Origin: Edaphochlamys debaryana
Lineage: Eukaryota; Chlorophyta; Chlorophyceae; Chlamydomonadales
Reading direction: 5' to 3'
Length of the DNA: 64,000 nt
Assembly (NCBI GenBank): GCA_016858145.1
Contig: JAEHOE010000068.1
Span: forward strand, 578,036-642,035
Shown: positions 43,121 to 56,700 of the stretch, one piece after another
Layout of the letters: each line of letters opens with the position of its first letter
Position numbering within the stretch: position 1 is the stretch's first letter
Translations under genes and position numbers: made by a program
The notes under the pieces: model-generated
The model's database searches: none
What the model was told of the DNA's origin: nothing
What the model saw: only the letters and a program-made list of their open reading frames with translations

Positions 43121-44037
43121 GGCTTTCCGCGCTAGGTCGTCAGCCGAAAGCTGAGATGCCGCCGGGCGCCGGGTCGCGTTGACCCTACCGCTTGACTGCT
43201 ATATGACCCTTGTGCATGTATACGCATGCTAGCGTGCTGGAAAGCCCGGCATGAGGTGTCGCACAAGAACTTGGCCTTCGAGTTTCGTGAAGCAGGCAGT
43301 AACACGGGCCCTGCGTGAGCGATACAGAATCACTAGAGTAGTTTGAGTAGGCGCCTCTGGGGAGATGGAGCCTGTGCACCAAAATGCGGGAGCTGCAAGC
43401 CCTGGGGCACTTCACGCTTTCGCTCGGCCGTTACGTCTCCGATAGCTCTCGAGCTCATTGTAACCCAGGCAAAGGCGCGTTGCGACGTCTGCCTCGACAT
43501 GCGCGCGACACGATGTCGACGCTGGAGGCCCGACGCGCCAGCTGCGCCTTGCGGCGCACTCTGGAGCTCAGTACATGCTGGGGCGTGGGCGTTTCGAGGC
43601 GGGTGCGCAGCGAAGGCTGCTGGTCGCCCGCGGGTCGGAGACCCGGCGCTCACCTAACGCGCTTGCACGCGCGCGGGCGCACGCCCAGGGCCACGAGGCG
43701 CCCGGAATCGCCCAGGCAAAGGTGGCTGCGTCGCGACGCTCATCGACGGCGCAGGCCCGAGCGCAGCACGCTCAGCTCCAAGCGGCGCCAAAACCCGCGT
43801 CGAGAGGGGTCGTAGTGCCTGGGTTTCGGCCAGCTGGCCATTACCTGATCCGCCTAGCAGATAAGCCTACTCCCAGCGCATTCCAAACGCAACTCCCGCC
43901 GCAAAAGGCGACTTAGCGTGCCATACCGGAGTTGGGGCCACGTTTGAGCGCTATGCTGGCGCTGCGTACGCCGTGGCTCTGCGCACGAGCCTGGCCGTGA
44001 GCCTCCTTGGTGCCTTTCGTCGCGGCGCTGACCCGCC
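43121..44037. promoter_or_regulatory. Shared intergenic region of divergent RING and kinase genes
   Basis: About 0.9 kb separates the starts of the minus-strand RING gene and the plus-strand kinase gene, so both promoters must lie here. I could not identify a confident TATA box or other named element. No additional gene is supported. Confidence 0.5.
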
Positions 44038-47000
44038 ATGGCGCTTGGAGGCGGCCGCTTCGCTCCGGGACCGAACCTGCTGGCCCGAACTCGTGCGGTG
44101 CGTCGAGTCCCGCCCCGCCTCGCAGCCCTGCTGCTCCCTCTCCTGCTGCTGCACCTTGTTGCATGCGAAGCGCGGGCCACACGGTCACCGGGCGCAGCGG
44201 CGGAGGTCAGCTGTCGTGGTAGAGAGCGAGTCGCCGAGCGCGCGGCGGCTTTGCCTCCACGAGGCTCGCAACTCACAGGGCCTCGCAGAGCTCTGCTGCA
44301 GCAAGCGGGCCTCGACCCAGCGGCAACCCGCGCGGCCCCCAACAGCAGCTCCCTCTTCGCCCTTCTCCGGGACCCGCGCGTGACCCTCATCCTCCTCCCC
44401 TTCGACCTCACCCTGCGACCCGAGGACGCCACGCTCCAGCCCGTCCTCATCTCCCGCAACCTTACACTCTGGGGAGGGCCCGAGGCAGCGGCCCGGGCCG
44501 CCGCCCTCGGCCTCTCCACCGGAGCAACCGGCTCCGGGGCTGACTCCTCCCCCGGTGGCACGCCGGGAGGGCCTGCCCCGAGCGTGTCGCCCTCGGGTGA
44601 CGGCTCCGCCACCAACACAGTGGTCTACGTGACACGCCTGGACTGGGGCTTCGCGGCGGCCCGGGTCAAGCTGGCCGCGGGCGTGGTCATGGTCCTGAGG
44701 GACGTCGAGCTGTACAGGTGGGTGGGTTCAGATGTGGGGCGGTGGTGGCGGTATGCCGTGGACCGTGCTCTACCGATATCGTCTCCGCCTTAGGCCTGAC
44801 ATGATCAGCAAGCCCCGCGGGTTGCCGGCGCCGTTTCTCTACCATCCGCCCATGCCTTCTAACCCAAGTCCGAATGCTGCCGCAGGGCGCACTCCCGCAT
44901 CTCGGCCCACCTGGACTTCCTGGCCGCCTCCCCCAACGCCTCCCTGGTGCTGGAGCGCATCGTGCTGCACCGGGTGGCCTGCCTGCCCCTGCAGCTGGCG
45001 TTGGAGAACTGGCGCACCTTCCCACGGTGGGGATCGAGGGGTGGGAGCAGGGGGGTCAGGGCTCCATCGTTCCTGGAATGGTGGCTCATTGGGGTCCAGG
45101 TGTGGAACGGGATGCACTCGCCTTTCGTAGGGGCGAGGACTGGAGTTGCTGGCTCTGAGGACTGGGTTCGGGGCAAGAGGTGTGTCCCTGCTACCTAACG
45201 GGCCCTCCACGTTACACGCGCAGGACCTACGACCCGCCCGCCGCCCCTGCCCCGCCCGGAGGCCGGGCCGCGCCCTCGCCTCCCCCGCCACCCCCCGCGC
45301 CACCCAACAGCCCGGGCCTATGGACCGTCGAGGGCACGCCCGAGGCATCCTCCGAGATCTCTCTGGATCGCGGGATCCACTGTTTCGTACTGCAGCCCGC
45401 AGATCGCAGCATGGGCCGGGCCGTGGCGGCGGCATCCATTCGGGCCAGGTCGGCCGCAGCCCCTCCGGCGGGGGTGCCTGTGGGTCTGGCCATCTGCCAC
45501 TCGCCCTACGTGCACCTTCGGGACGTGGCTTACACAACGCAGGTGTGTTTGGGGGGGTCCCTGGGGCACGGCAGTTGCCCGTGCAGCGTGTCCTGATTGC
45601 AGGGTCATGGGACCGGTGTGCTTGAGATTTGTGGGTTGCGGCAGCTGCCTTTTGCATAGTGTGGTGGTCGCAGGGCCACGGGGCCCAGCCCTCACGTGCG
45701 ATGCGCTCGCTCCAGCCCCCACAATGTTTCCTTGTCCCTCTGACCCCCGCCCCTCGTCCGTACCCTGGGCCCGCAGCTGCTTGACTCCATGCTCGCAAAC
45801 AACGGCGGCTACCGCCTAGAGTGAGCTGGGGGCTGGGCGTAGGGTGGCAGGTGCATGTGCGGTCTCCGTGTCAGGGGGTATCTGACCGTATGCAAGGTGC
45901 CTCCACCTCATGTCCGTACTGCGTTCTGGAGTGGGCTGACGCGCCCCTTGCATGCTGCATGCTCCTGCCTCTCTCCGCTGCAGCTACGTCAACTCCACAA
46001 TGGTCTGCGACTATGAAGTCGATCCAGCATGCATCACAGTCCGCGGTGCCGAGCGCTGCCTCTCGGGTGGGTCGGGTTTTTGGGATACGTCTGGCCTTCC
46101 AGCCTCAGCCCGGCCGCTTCAGCCGCCTTGCGTTGCCTGCCCATGTGTAGCTCGCCACTCGTCCCCCGCCGCGTCCTCGTCACCTAAAGGCCCATAAGGC
46201 CCTAGCCTCCGTCTCAGGCCTCCCTGTCCGTCACAGACCTGCGTCCCCCGTTACCTCCTGCGCTGCCCATCCCGCAGATGAGCTGGCCGCGCACCAGGCG
46301 GACGCGGAGGCGGCGGCAAGCGGCGCAGGCGCCGCGGCCGCGGAGGGCAGGGGCGGGGGCGGGAGCGGCACCGAGCCCCAGGCTCTGGGCCTCGCGCTGG
46401 GGCTGGGGCTGGGCCTGGGAAGTGAGCCTGGGCAAGGGAGGGTGGGGTTCTCTGAGGCACAGGGTGTGCTCTCAAGGCCGCATGCAGAGGCTTGGCAAGG
46501 CAGGGGTCCAGTCGTCTGCCCTGCGCAGCGCCTTTTCTCTTTCCACGTCTGTATGTCGAGTCCAGCCCCTCCCCCCATCCCCCGCCTCCCAGTCCCGCTG
46601 CTGATCATTTGCGGCCTCGGCCTCTTCTGCTACGGCTGCCGCCGCCGCCAGCACCACCCCTCGGAGAGCTCCCTCGCCTCCCTCAGCTCCTTTTGGAAGT
46701 TCCGGCGCGGCCCGGGCTTCGACCCCCGACCCTCCACGGAGCTGTCGGTCGTGCAGGAGCCGAGCGGGCCGGAGGGGGCGGCGGGGGCTGCGGCGGCGGG
46801 GGCGAGGCGCGCCAAGCCGGAGGGGGGCCCCGGAAGCCGGGGTGGTACGGAGGGCGGGGCGGCGGCGGGCACGTCCTCGAGCAACACAGAGCCGGAGGGC
46901 AGGCAAGCGGGGGACGGAACTCACGGAAGGGGCGGTAACATGCTGCTGGCGGGACGCGCCTCAGATAAGACCGCCCCCGACGACGGCATTGGATGGACGG

Positions 47001-50000
47001 GAATGCTGAACTGCTTGTGTGTCCTAACGATTGCTGTCCCATTTTGCACGTGCGCCCTTGTTCCGCCCCCAGCTCCGAGTCTTCTCGCACCCGAGCCGCC
47101 AACGCCGCAGCCGCGGCCCGGGCCCTGGTGCCTGCCGCGTCAGCCCTCTCCAGTGGGCGTGGCGGCGTGGTGGGGCAGGGCGGCAGCGGCAGCGGCTCGC
47201 AGCGCCCCGGTCAGGGCCAGCGGCGGGGCCTGGAGGGCGTGGACGAGGGCGGCGGATTCATGCAGTGTGAGCGGGGTGGGCTTGGGCAGCTGGTAGAAAA
47301 GGCAACGCCCCCGACCCACATGGGGACTTACTGGAGTGTGAGCTTGAAGCCGCTCTCCTTACTTCGGTCTGTGGCACTGGCGTTGTTGCTAGGTTGCTGT
47401 GGTGGGAGCGAGGAACGGGCTGGGGCGAGAGGGCGTCCCGTTCGTGCTTGCTGAGTGGTAGGGCCTGGGCCTCATTCCTCGCCCCCGCACTCCCCCTGCA
47501 GTGGAGCCCTCACGCGTCGAGGCGGTGCGGAGGCAGCTGGCGGCCAGCCGGAGGGAGGTGAGGGGGCACGGGACAGGTGGAGGGGGTGCCTCATGACAAG
47601 GGCGGTTGCCAGTCAGGTTGCAACTCGGGACGTGTGGGGCTATGATTGCGTAAGCATCCTTCTCATGTGTTCCTTCTCCCTCCTTGGTCTCAGGTGACGG
47701 TGCAAATCCTGGAGCCGCTGGGCCAAGGCTCCTTCGCCCGCGTGTACAAGGGTAAGTGGGGAAGGGGCATCCTCTCCTATCGTAGGAAAGTCTACAGTGG
47801 GTGGGGGCAGGGGTGATCGGGTCAAGCACCGACCCCGCGGGGGGCTTCTAAGTCGGGCTCCCGTCCGCCCCCATCTGCAACCCCGCTTCGCAGCGTCATG
47901 GCAGGGCACCATCGTCGCCCTGAAGGTCCTCGTGCTACCCCCCTCGCTGACCAACGACGAGCGGCTACAACAAATTGCCGTCATGGAGGCGGCGGTGTCT
48001 TCGGCGACCAGCCACCCCAACCTGGTGCAGGTGGGGGACTGGGGGTGCGCGGGGGCTTGGGGTCGTGCCATTCGCGGGCGTACGGCGATGTGCACGCGAC
48101 GGCAAAGAGCTGCGGAGAGCCGCACCGGGCAAAAGCCATATGCATATCCGCGCTGTGCTCCTAGACCTGCGACCACTCTGCAGTCAGAGTCCCGCGAAAG
48201 CAGCAGAGCTCATCGACCCGGTCAATGCCTGTCGCAACGGACCTCAGAGGAGTTCAGTCAGCGCATTCCTGCAATATCCTACGCAGTTGAAGCTATACGG
48301 ACGTATCCATAGCCCATGAATCACGCAGCGCGTAGGTCAGCTGTCGCGGTCTGCTGAGCGCTCCTGGTGGCCCAGGGCCGCGGAGCCCTTGCCGAGCCTA
48401 GCCATAAGCATCGAAGCTGCGAGAGGCCAGTTGTTGCGAGCATGCCGAGTTGTTGCGCCACACGCAGCAGTCGAGTTACTCGCGCAATCCTGCTACACGA
48501 ACCACCAACAAGTTGGGGATGTCGCGATGAAGTCGGCTTCCTCGTTGTCGTCCGATGGTGGACCATCTTCCCACCGCGTCCCACCGCGCTCCCGCCGCGC
48601 TCCCACCGCGTTCCTTCCCACCGCGCTCCGCATGCCCATCAAGTGCCCCGCCGTTGCCCCTCCGCAGACCTACAGCTACAGCTTCAAAGCGGTTCTCGAC
48701 AGCACCCACACCGCAAGCAGGTGCGCGCACCGCAGGCCTTGTTGCTATGACAGCAAATGCGGGCAGGCTTCGTCGCAGGCAGCAGCTCCTTCCGTTGACT
48801 GCGACGGCCCTTTCGCCCACAGCCGCAGAGCCTCTCAGGAGGGAGGACGTCCTTTGCTGCCGGGCTCAGGAGGCGCAGCTGGATCGAGCGAGACACAGGA
48901 TGCACGGCCTCACGGCTACGAGCTGCAGTTGGTGCTGGTGCGTCTTGGTTGGGCGTACGGATGGGCCTTTCGGCCTGACACATAGACTCTAGCCTAGGCA
49001 CGGTGTATGAAGTGCACAGACGTATCGGCCGACAGTCCTTACCTTCTCTCCTACCTGTCCCTTCCTGCCCCCAACCTCTCACGCTCTTCCTGCCCTGCCC
49101 CCAGGAGTACTGCGACCTGGGCACCCTCCGCCAGGCCCTGGACCGAGGGGCCTTCCACAGGGGCATGCCAGGGGCAACAGCCACACCGGCGGGGTCGGAG
49201 GTGGGCGCGGGCGGTCACCCTAGCGGCGCCGGCGTGCCGGGTGCAGCCGCTGCCACCCCCTTCGGAGGTGGCGGTAGCCCGTTTGGCGGAAGCGGCATCC
49301 CCGAAGCCGGCATCTATCCAGACCCCTCGACTGCCTCCGCACGTGTCAGCGAGGACGTGGGAAGCACCATGGCCTCCGCTCGGACCATCGTCGCCCCTCC
49401 GCCTGCTGCCCACGCGGGTGGCTTGCTGCTTCCTCCCCGATCTGCTTCAGAGGGCAACAAGCCTCCTCCATCGCAGCTTGTCCCCGACCCGCCAGTCGAG
49501 GCCCAGTCGGGGTCCGTTTCCCAGGCGCAATCCCCACCTCATCATGCTCCCCCGGCACCTGCCCCGCTGGCCCCCGCGGCATCAGCCCCTCCTACGCCCA
49601 GCACTCCCGCTCCGGGACCTGCTGCGTCTGGAGTCCCAAGGCTGGCCGCAGCTGCGTCCGCGCCCCCGCTATCCGCCCCTCCCCGTCCCGCGCTCCGCTA
49701 CTCCCTGATGCTGGCTCTGGCCGCCGACACCGCTTCGGCGCTGCTGCACCTGCACGCGAACGGAATCGTGCACGGAGACGTCAAGGTAGGTGGGGCGCGG
49801 GGGAACTCTTTACCAGCTCCGCTGGCGCGGGGGAGCACCACTGCTCAAGGTCCTCTCGCTTACACCACCAGCCCTCTTTTCAACCACCTCAGGCCTCCAA
49901 CGTGCTGCTCAAGTCCGGGGCGGGCGCGGGACGCACCCCGAGCACCGGCACCGGCATAGCGCCCACGGCCTCGACGGGCACGACTGCCGGCGTCGTCACT

Positions 50001-51344
50001 TCTCCAGGAATAAGCACGGGGGGCACCGGGGCCGGCTCCGCGGGCCCGGCCCCGAGGCCGACCGCGGGATTTGGCAGTGGTGGCGGCATGGGCAGCGGCA
50101 GCGGTGCTGGCCCAGGCATCGGCAGCGGAGGTGCTGGCCCCTCCGTATCTGTGCCAGCGGCCTCGCGTGGCCCCTCCGCGTCAGCGGCAGTTCCCCGGCG
50201 GATGACCGGCTACAACCCAGTCGCGCGCAGCAGTGCGGGACTCGGGGGCGGGGAGGACTACTTCGAGCGCCTGCTGCCAAGCGGCGTTGTCGCCAAGGTG
50301 GGTCGCCATGGGGCCTGGCGCCAAAGGTGATTGTTGGGGGACGGAGCTCCTCACTTTCGTCCATCCTCGCCCGCCTTCCTCCCTCCCAGCTGTCGGACTT
50401 CGGTCTGGCGACCCACATCGATGACGGCATCGAAACACACGTGTCAGCGCTGGCGGCGCAGGTGGGCGGGGCGGGGCCGGTTCGGGGTCCCAGCCAGCTG
50501 CAGAGGCCCAACCCCCTTCCTCACCGTGCCTCTTATTTGTTCCAGGGCACGCTGACCCACATGGCCCCCGAGCTCCTCCTGCACGGACACATCTCCAAGC
50601 ACGCGGTGGGTGGGGAGGGCGGGAGCGAGCCTGAGTGCGGCCATCCTCCTGGTCTCCCCCTGACTCCTGAATGGCCCACACATCAACCTCCCTCTCGTTC
50701 CCCTCCTCCCCAGGACACGTATGCGTACGGCATCATGCTGTACGAGCTTTTGACCGCTGACAAGGCGCACCGGGGTCAGCCCCGGGCGCTGCTGCCGCAC
50801 ATGGTCGCGCTCAAGGGCCTGCGCCCCTCCTTCCCCGCCTGGGCCCCGCCCGACTACCGAGCGCTGGTGGAGAGCTGCTGGGCGGCGGAGCCAAGGAAGA
50901 GGTGGGGAGGGCGGAGGGTGGGCAGGGGCGGCGTGAGCATGGCTTCGGTTGTCAGGGCTCCTTTTCTTTTGCTCACTCCCACCCCCTCCACCACCCCTGC
51001 CCCTGCCTAGGCCCGACTTTGCCACCATCCTCTCGGAGCTGCAGCGCATGCGGGATGCGGCGGCCGAGGAGGCCACACGGCAGCCGGGCACAGGCGGCGC
51101 TGTTACACCCAGCGGGGTCACGGGCCCCGGGGGTGTGCTGACTGCCAGCGGATGGCTGGAGCTGCCGCAGCCGGCCTTCTCTCCGTCCGCCAGCGGGAGC
51201 GGCTTGGCGGTGGGGAGCCGAGGGGGTGGAGGTGGTGGCGCAGGCAGCTCCCTGCAGCTGGGTACGACCGAGATCGCCGCGCTCATGGCGAGCACGGTCA
51301 CTGGCGTCACTGCGGGAGCGGCTGCCGGCGGCAGCCTGGAGTGA
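44038..51344 (+). CDS. Receptor-like tyrosine-kinase-like (TKL) protein kinase, about 19 exons
   Basis: Type I membrane kinase of about 1,370 residues. Exons: 44038-44717, 44886-45026, 45224-45542, 45777-45820, 45984-46066, 46278-46421, 46593-about 46935, 47073-47266, 47502-47557, 47694-47751, 47894-48030, 48668-48720, 48823-48937, 49105-49785, 49893-50297, 50390-50461, 50546-50605, 50714-50901, 51011-51344. The signal peptide is LAALLLPLLLLHLVACEA. The ectodomain has RNLTLWGG- and VKLAAGVVMVLRDVELYR-type strands, perhaps a beta-helix, and a Cys-bearing module (NSTMVCDYEVDPAC). The membrane segment is IPLLIICGLGLFCYG, then RRR. Kinase motifs: GQGSFARVYKG, VALKVL, VHGDVKASNVLL, LSDFGLA, MAPELL, DTYAYGIMLYELL, and CWAAEPRKRPDF. 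The catalytic Asp and DFG are intact; HGD replaces HRD. Two Gly/Pro/Ala-rich inserts (roughly 190 and 125 residues) split the kinase domain. Confidence 0.9.
48107..48420 (+). repeat. Intronic block conserved between the kinase paralogues
   Basis: Within the intron before exon 12, a stretch starting AGCTGCGGAGAGCCGCACCG is highly similar to 57488-57775 in the second kinase gene. It includes AAAAGCCATATGCATATCCG and GACCTGCGACCACTCTGCA. Other introns of the pair have largely diverged. It may be a regulatory or RNA element, or a copy of a repeat. Confidence 0.65.
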
Positions 51345-53747
51345 CCAGCCAGGCGTGCGCAGTCCCCATGCATCGGCGCGTAAGCACGCACCACGCACCA
51401 AAGATGGGGCACCGAAAGGTGCCTGCTGGGTCAATGGGAGCTTGAGTGGCATGTGCGCGCAGCTCGCAACCATGCACCAGCTACGCACGACGCATGCAAG
51501 GCTAAGAGATACAACGAATGACATCATGACAGGAACGAGGCACAGCCAGCAATGGTAGATGGCTGCGCACGCATACACTTGACCGTACGGCAATGCTCAC
51601 CGTGGGGCCCGGGTGCCAGGGCTCTCCGTAGCCCCAGAACAAAGACGGCCAATCAAGTAGCCCGCTCGGCCGTTACAGGTTTCTGCGTATAGTATAGGGG
51701 TTACCGCCTGATAATGCTAAATGGACGTGTGTCTTTGATGCCCTGCAAGTCACTTTGGGAGGCAGTTGAGCTCCAGGGGGTTTTCGGGTTGCGCTTAACT
51801 TTCCTACCAAGCATAAACTTTAGTTCTTTTGCGTCCAGTGTTGATTTGCTAGATGCTTTGAGGGAATGCAGGCGGAGGCAAGAGCTACTGTTCTGAATTG
51901 TGTGAGGGTAAGGCGGAGGCAAGAGCTACTGTTCCGAATGGTGTGAGGGCAAGGCGGAGGCAAGAGTACTTTTGACCCCTTCGCTGGATAGGTGAATCGG
52001 GGCTTTGCTGATTGCAAAAGGGGGTTCCGCTCTGCAGCTGGTGGGTTCGCTGTTGCCGCATGTGGCACGGGATGGGTTGGCCGGTCTGTGTTGTCCTTAC
52101 CGGGGAGTTGATTGGTGCGAGTTTTTTGTGCTAATTGTTCACTGTCTACGCTCGTGAGTCGCCTGATGATGGCATTGAAAGCGTAAGAACCTGCGTGGAC
52201 GCTGACCGCTCCAGGGCGTGTCTGCATTCGCGAAAGCCAGCTAGGGGTTTCTGTGTGACGCAACTTGGCCTGTGCCGCTTTGTACAGCGTGTACGGTACT
52301 GTGCACATGTCTGCGATGCTCCACCGGGTGTCTCAACCAATCCATCAATGCATTCTTGGTTTTGCTGAAGCGCATTCGCGTAGATGTCTTGTGTACACGC
52401 ATCAGCATCGTGTGTCACGCCACACGAGCGTTCGATAAACGCACTGTCGTGCATGCCCAAGCCGTGAGTGCTCGAGGGTGTGAGGAGCGAGGGACGTGCA
52501 AGGTGGTCAGGCGAGACGTGCGTGCAGAGAGGTATGGTGAAGGGCACGAGAGTCTTGAGTCTCCCATTCTTGCGGTGTGACCTTTCTTTTGGTCCTCTTG
52601 CTGTCTCTCAGATTGCGTACTGCGTGGTCTCATGCTACATGCCGTCATGATACTGTTGGGGTTGTGGAGCGCCCACCACTCCTCTGCATCGACAGGTACA
52701 CTTCTAGCGCAGCGCTAGCCGTAATGGGTCAACACCGGTCAAGTCCTGGTTTCAGGGGCCCTCAGTTGAGATGCTGGTCCTCGTGTTCTGTGGCGCCGTG
52801 GCGGCTGCGCTGGTTGTCTCTGTGCCGTCCCGGAGCAATTAAAATGAAGTGTCTAACCGCTTCTGATGGGGCAGTTCTGGATGCCATGTGCCGTCCCCGG
52901 AGCTTCCTTCCCCACACCTTTGTCGATTGCGCATAAGCTGGGCGCTGACGCCCTTTACCTCCCTGCTTGCATAACGATGGCCATACGCGTGTGGCGGGCC
53001 CTCTTCATAGAGATGTGCCGTTAGCTGGTTTGCTGGTTTGGCAGTGTGCGGGCAGTAGGCGGCGGGAGAGAGAGGTGGAGGCCGGGAAAGTGGGTGCAAG
53101 TGGAGACGTTGACGGGGGTGTAGCGCTTGATGAGCGTTCCCTTCATGGCATGCATAAAGCCTGCTGCTGCTTGCAATCTGTTCCTTCCAAACGGGGGCTT
53201 GAGCTGCGGCACTAGCAGCACAGGAGTGTGTGCTCGGTGATGGCTGGGTTCCCGTGCTAGTTTTGTGCGCCACGAACTAGGTTTCAGGGTGCGGTGGTGG
53301 GGCGGGACGAGGGCTGGGGCCTCGACCCTTTTCCCTGCGGGCCAGGGGCTGCCTACCGGTTGACTGTGGACGGGGCTCGGTCCGTGTCTGTAACCACCCA
53401 CGCCGCTGTGTATCCCGCCTCGAGATCAGGTTTCCGGCCGTCACAGGATGACCGGCCCAATGCGCCCAGCCCTCCACAGCAAATGAGGCCGTGTCCCCCC
53501 CTCGAGGCATGCATGCCATGGCGCCGCAGCTGGGCACACATGTGGCATCGCTCTGCCCCTACCTCAGCTAAGTTGCGTACCACACAGTTTCAAGGAGACA
53601 GCCTTTCAAGCCAAAAAACGCTTGCATGCACGCACGGGCTTGCGAGGGCGTGCAAGCGCGTGTGCCTTCTAGACGCTTCTGGCGGCATGCCGACGCCGCT
53701 GCCTTGGCAGATCTGCGGCTTCTCAAGTCTTAGCTAGCTAGCTGGGC
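51345..53747. other. Intergenic region between the tandem kinases
   Basis: No additional gene is supported over 2.4 kb. The sequence contains the 3' UTR of the first kinase, a 41-bp minisatellite at 51870-51968, and the upstream region of the second kinase. It is lower in GC than its surroundings in 51650-52400. Confidence 0.5.
51870..51968. repeat. 41-bp tandem repeat, about 2.4 copies
   Basis: The unit begins AGGCGGAGGCAAGAGCTACT and starts at 51870, 51911 and 51952. The first two copies differ at a few positions; the third is partial (17 bp, then divergent). Confidence 0.9.
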
Positions 53748-56700
53748 ATGGCGGGGCCCACGCGGCCAGAGGCGTGGCTGGCCTCGACACCTCGCAGGGC
53801 GAGGGTCCGAGGCCTGCGAGGCAGGCTTCCGCACCTCGCAGCCCTCCTGCTGTCGGCTCTGGCGTGCCTCTTGGCTGTGCCTTGCGACTCGCAAGCACGC
53901 TCGGGGTGCGTCCTGCCAAAGGATCTTCCCCGCGCGACGGGAGCCGCAAACAGGGCGTTCACAGCGCCCGCGCAGCCACAAGCTTTGCGGGGAGCTGATC
54001 GAGCCTCTGCACTCCTCCTAGACGCGCTACAGCTGCGGCGGAGCTTGCTGCAGGAGGAAAGTGGTGGCGAAGACGACCCAGCGGGCACCCGGGCCGCGCG
54101 CAACAGCAGCTCCTTCTTCGCCCTCCTCCGGGACCCGCGAGTGTCCCTCATCCTCCTCCCCCACGACCTGAGCCTCCGGGCCGAGGACAACACCCTCGAG
54201 CCCACCCTCGTCATCCGCAACGTGACCGTGTGGGGAGGGCCTCAGGCGGCCTCACGAGCCGCCACCCTCGACTCCGGAGCCCAGCCTGCTGCCCCCAGCA
54301 GCCCTAGCCCGCCGGGGGGCCCCGCCAACCCGGTGTCGAGCTCCCTCGACAGCTCCCCCAGCCCTGGGGCAGCAGCCCCCGGTGGCCAAGCGGACAGCGG
54401 AATCGGGGGCTACGCGGTGGCGCCTGTGCAGCCCACGCCCAACTCCGACACCCTGGTGTACGTGACGCGCTTGGACTGGGGCTTCCTGGCGGCACGCGTC
54501 AAGCTGGCCCCGGGGATCCAGCTCACGATGCGGGATGTGGAGCTGTACAGGTGTGTGGCCGGGGCTTGCTGTCAGGGGCTTGCAGCTAGCTGAGAGTGCT
54601 GAGAGCGAGGCGGGGGCATGAGCCGCACGCATCCCTCTCATGACCCTGCTGCCCTCGATCCGTCCCGGCCTCCGCTGCAGGGCGCACACGCGCGTCTCCG
54701 CCCACCTCGACTTCATGGCGGCATCTCCCAACGCCTCGCTCCGCCTGGAGCGCATCGTGCAGCACCGCGTAGCGTGCGTGCCGCTGCCCCTGGCACTGGA
54801 GAACTGGCGCACATTTCCACGGTCGGTGAAGGGCGGCGTGTGATGCTGTTGCAGGGGAAGCGCCAATTTGCCGTCGACCTCTGCCTACCTATCTCAATAC
54901 GGTCTTGGGGACCACAAGGGGGACAAGGGGGAATCCCCCTGGGGGACAAGGGACCTTGATGACCCTGCCCCATAACGAAAAGCAAACCGACACGCCTCGT
55001 GCAACCCTCGCTCCACAGGTCCTACTCCCCGGCGAAGGCCCCGCCCGCACCCAGCCCCAGCCCCAGCCCCAGCTCCCACCCGAGCCACAGCCACAGTCCC
55101 ATCCCCAGCCCGTCCCCTGCAGCGGCAGCACCTTCCTCGGACGAGCTCGGTCTAAACACCGGCACGCTGTGCTTCGTGCTGCAGCCCGCCGACCCCATCG
55201 TGGGCCTGGCGGTGGCTGCGGTGTCCGCCAGGGCGAGGAGCGCGGCGGCCCCGCCACCTGGGGTGCCTGCGGGGCTGGCGGTGGTGTGTCGGTCGCCGTA
55301 CCTGCAGCTCTTTGACATTGCCTACACGACTCAGGTGCAGGGGACGGTGCAGGGGACGGGGCTGCTGGGTTGCATGCTCAAGCACTCAGCTCAGGAATAT
55401 CGGAAGTTGATCCCTCATGGCTGCCTGTTCCCCCCTGCAGTATCTGGACTCGACGCTTGCCAACAATGGCGGATACAGCGTGCAGTGAGAAAGGGCTGTG
55501 AGGCAGCACGGGTTCATCAGGCCTGGGACCCTGCTAGATCTTGAAGCACGCAGGAACCGTAATGGTGCCACGTTGGCTTGCTTTTCGATTGGTCACCTGA
55601 TTGGCGAACGCTAAATCCCGCTTCCGCAGCTACACAAACTCCGCCATGGTCTGCGATTACCCAGTGGACCCCTCATGCATCGCCGTACGGGGAGGAGAGC
55701 GCTGCATCTCGGGTGGGTCGGGTTTTGGGGGTCTACGGAGGGTCAAGTCCGCGCAGCACCAACAGCACCCGGTTTCGCCGGGTCGCCGCTCAGGCGCTCC
55801 GCCTTGTGCCCCTCAGCCAGCTCATCAGCCCCTGTCGTCCCCATGTCCAGTCCTCACTTTACGCATTCCTTCCCCCCTCGCCATGCCCTCCCTCGGTTCC
55901 CGCTACGCAGACGAGCACGCCGCCGACCAGGCGCTGGCGGAGGCCGCCGCCACGGGGGTCCTGCCGGCCTCGGAGCGCTCAGGCGGAGGCGGCAGCAGCC
56001 CCCAGACCCTGGCCCTGGGGCTTGGGCTCGGGCTGGGCCTAGGAGGTGGGTGTGCGTCCACGGGCACTGAGTCCATCGTCCACACCCGCATTATGCCTCC
56101 CGCATCCAGCTCCCCACCAGTACCGATAGCCCAAAAGCTCGTTTCCTGACCTGGCGCCCACAGTGCTGGCTCTGGCGCTGGCGGGCATCGGGCTGCTGTG
56201 GTTCACCCGGCGCCGCCAGGCCCACCCTGCCGGCAGTGACCCCAAACCCGCTGGAGGACTCGGCGGCCTCTTCCGGCACTGGGCGGCGGCGCGGCACGCC
56301 CCCGGGCCGCCCCGCGGTAGCACCGACGCTCGGTCCTCCCTGGAGCTCTCTTCCGCGCTGGAGCCGAGCGGGCCGGAGGGGGCTCTGCAGGGGCCACGGG
56401 CGGGGGGGCTGCTGAGGGCCAAGCCGGAGGGCGCGGGGCTGCAGGTGGTGGGGATGGCCCTGGGCCATGCCACCTCGAGCGACATGGAGGGCTGCGACAG
56501 GTGCGTGCGGGCGGCGGGGTGGGGGAAGAGTCTCTTCCGAAGAGAGCGAGCCATACCGATGTAGACGGGAGCCAGATGGAGCGAAAATGCTGAAGGAGTC
56601 CTTCGTCACTCCTCCACCATGCACTCGCCCGCCCGTGCCCCCAGTGCCAGCGCCACGACCCGGGCCCTGGCGCCGGCCTCCGGCTCCGGCGAGCGGGAGG

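Noticed and set aside
43854..44618. 254-codon minus-strand ORF
   Set aside because: It is antisense to exon 1 of the receptor kinase, which has a signal peptide and a conserved paralogue.
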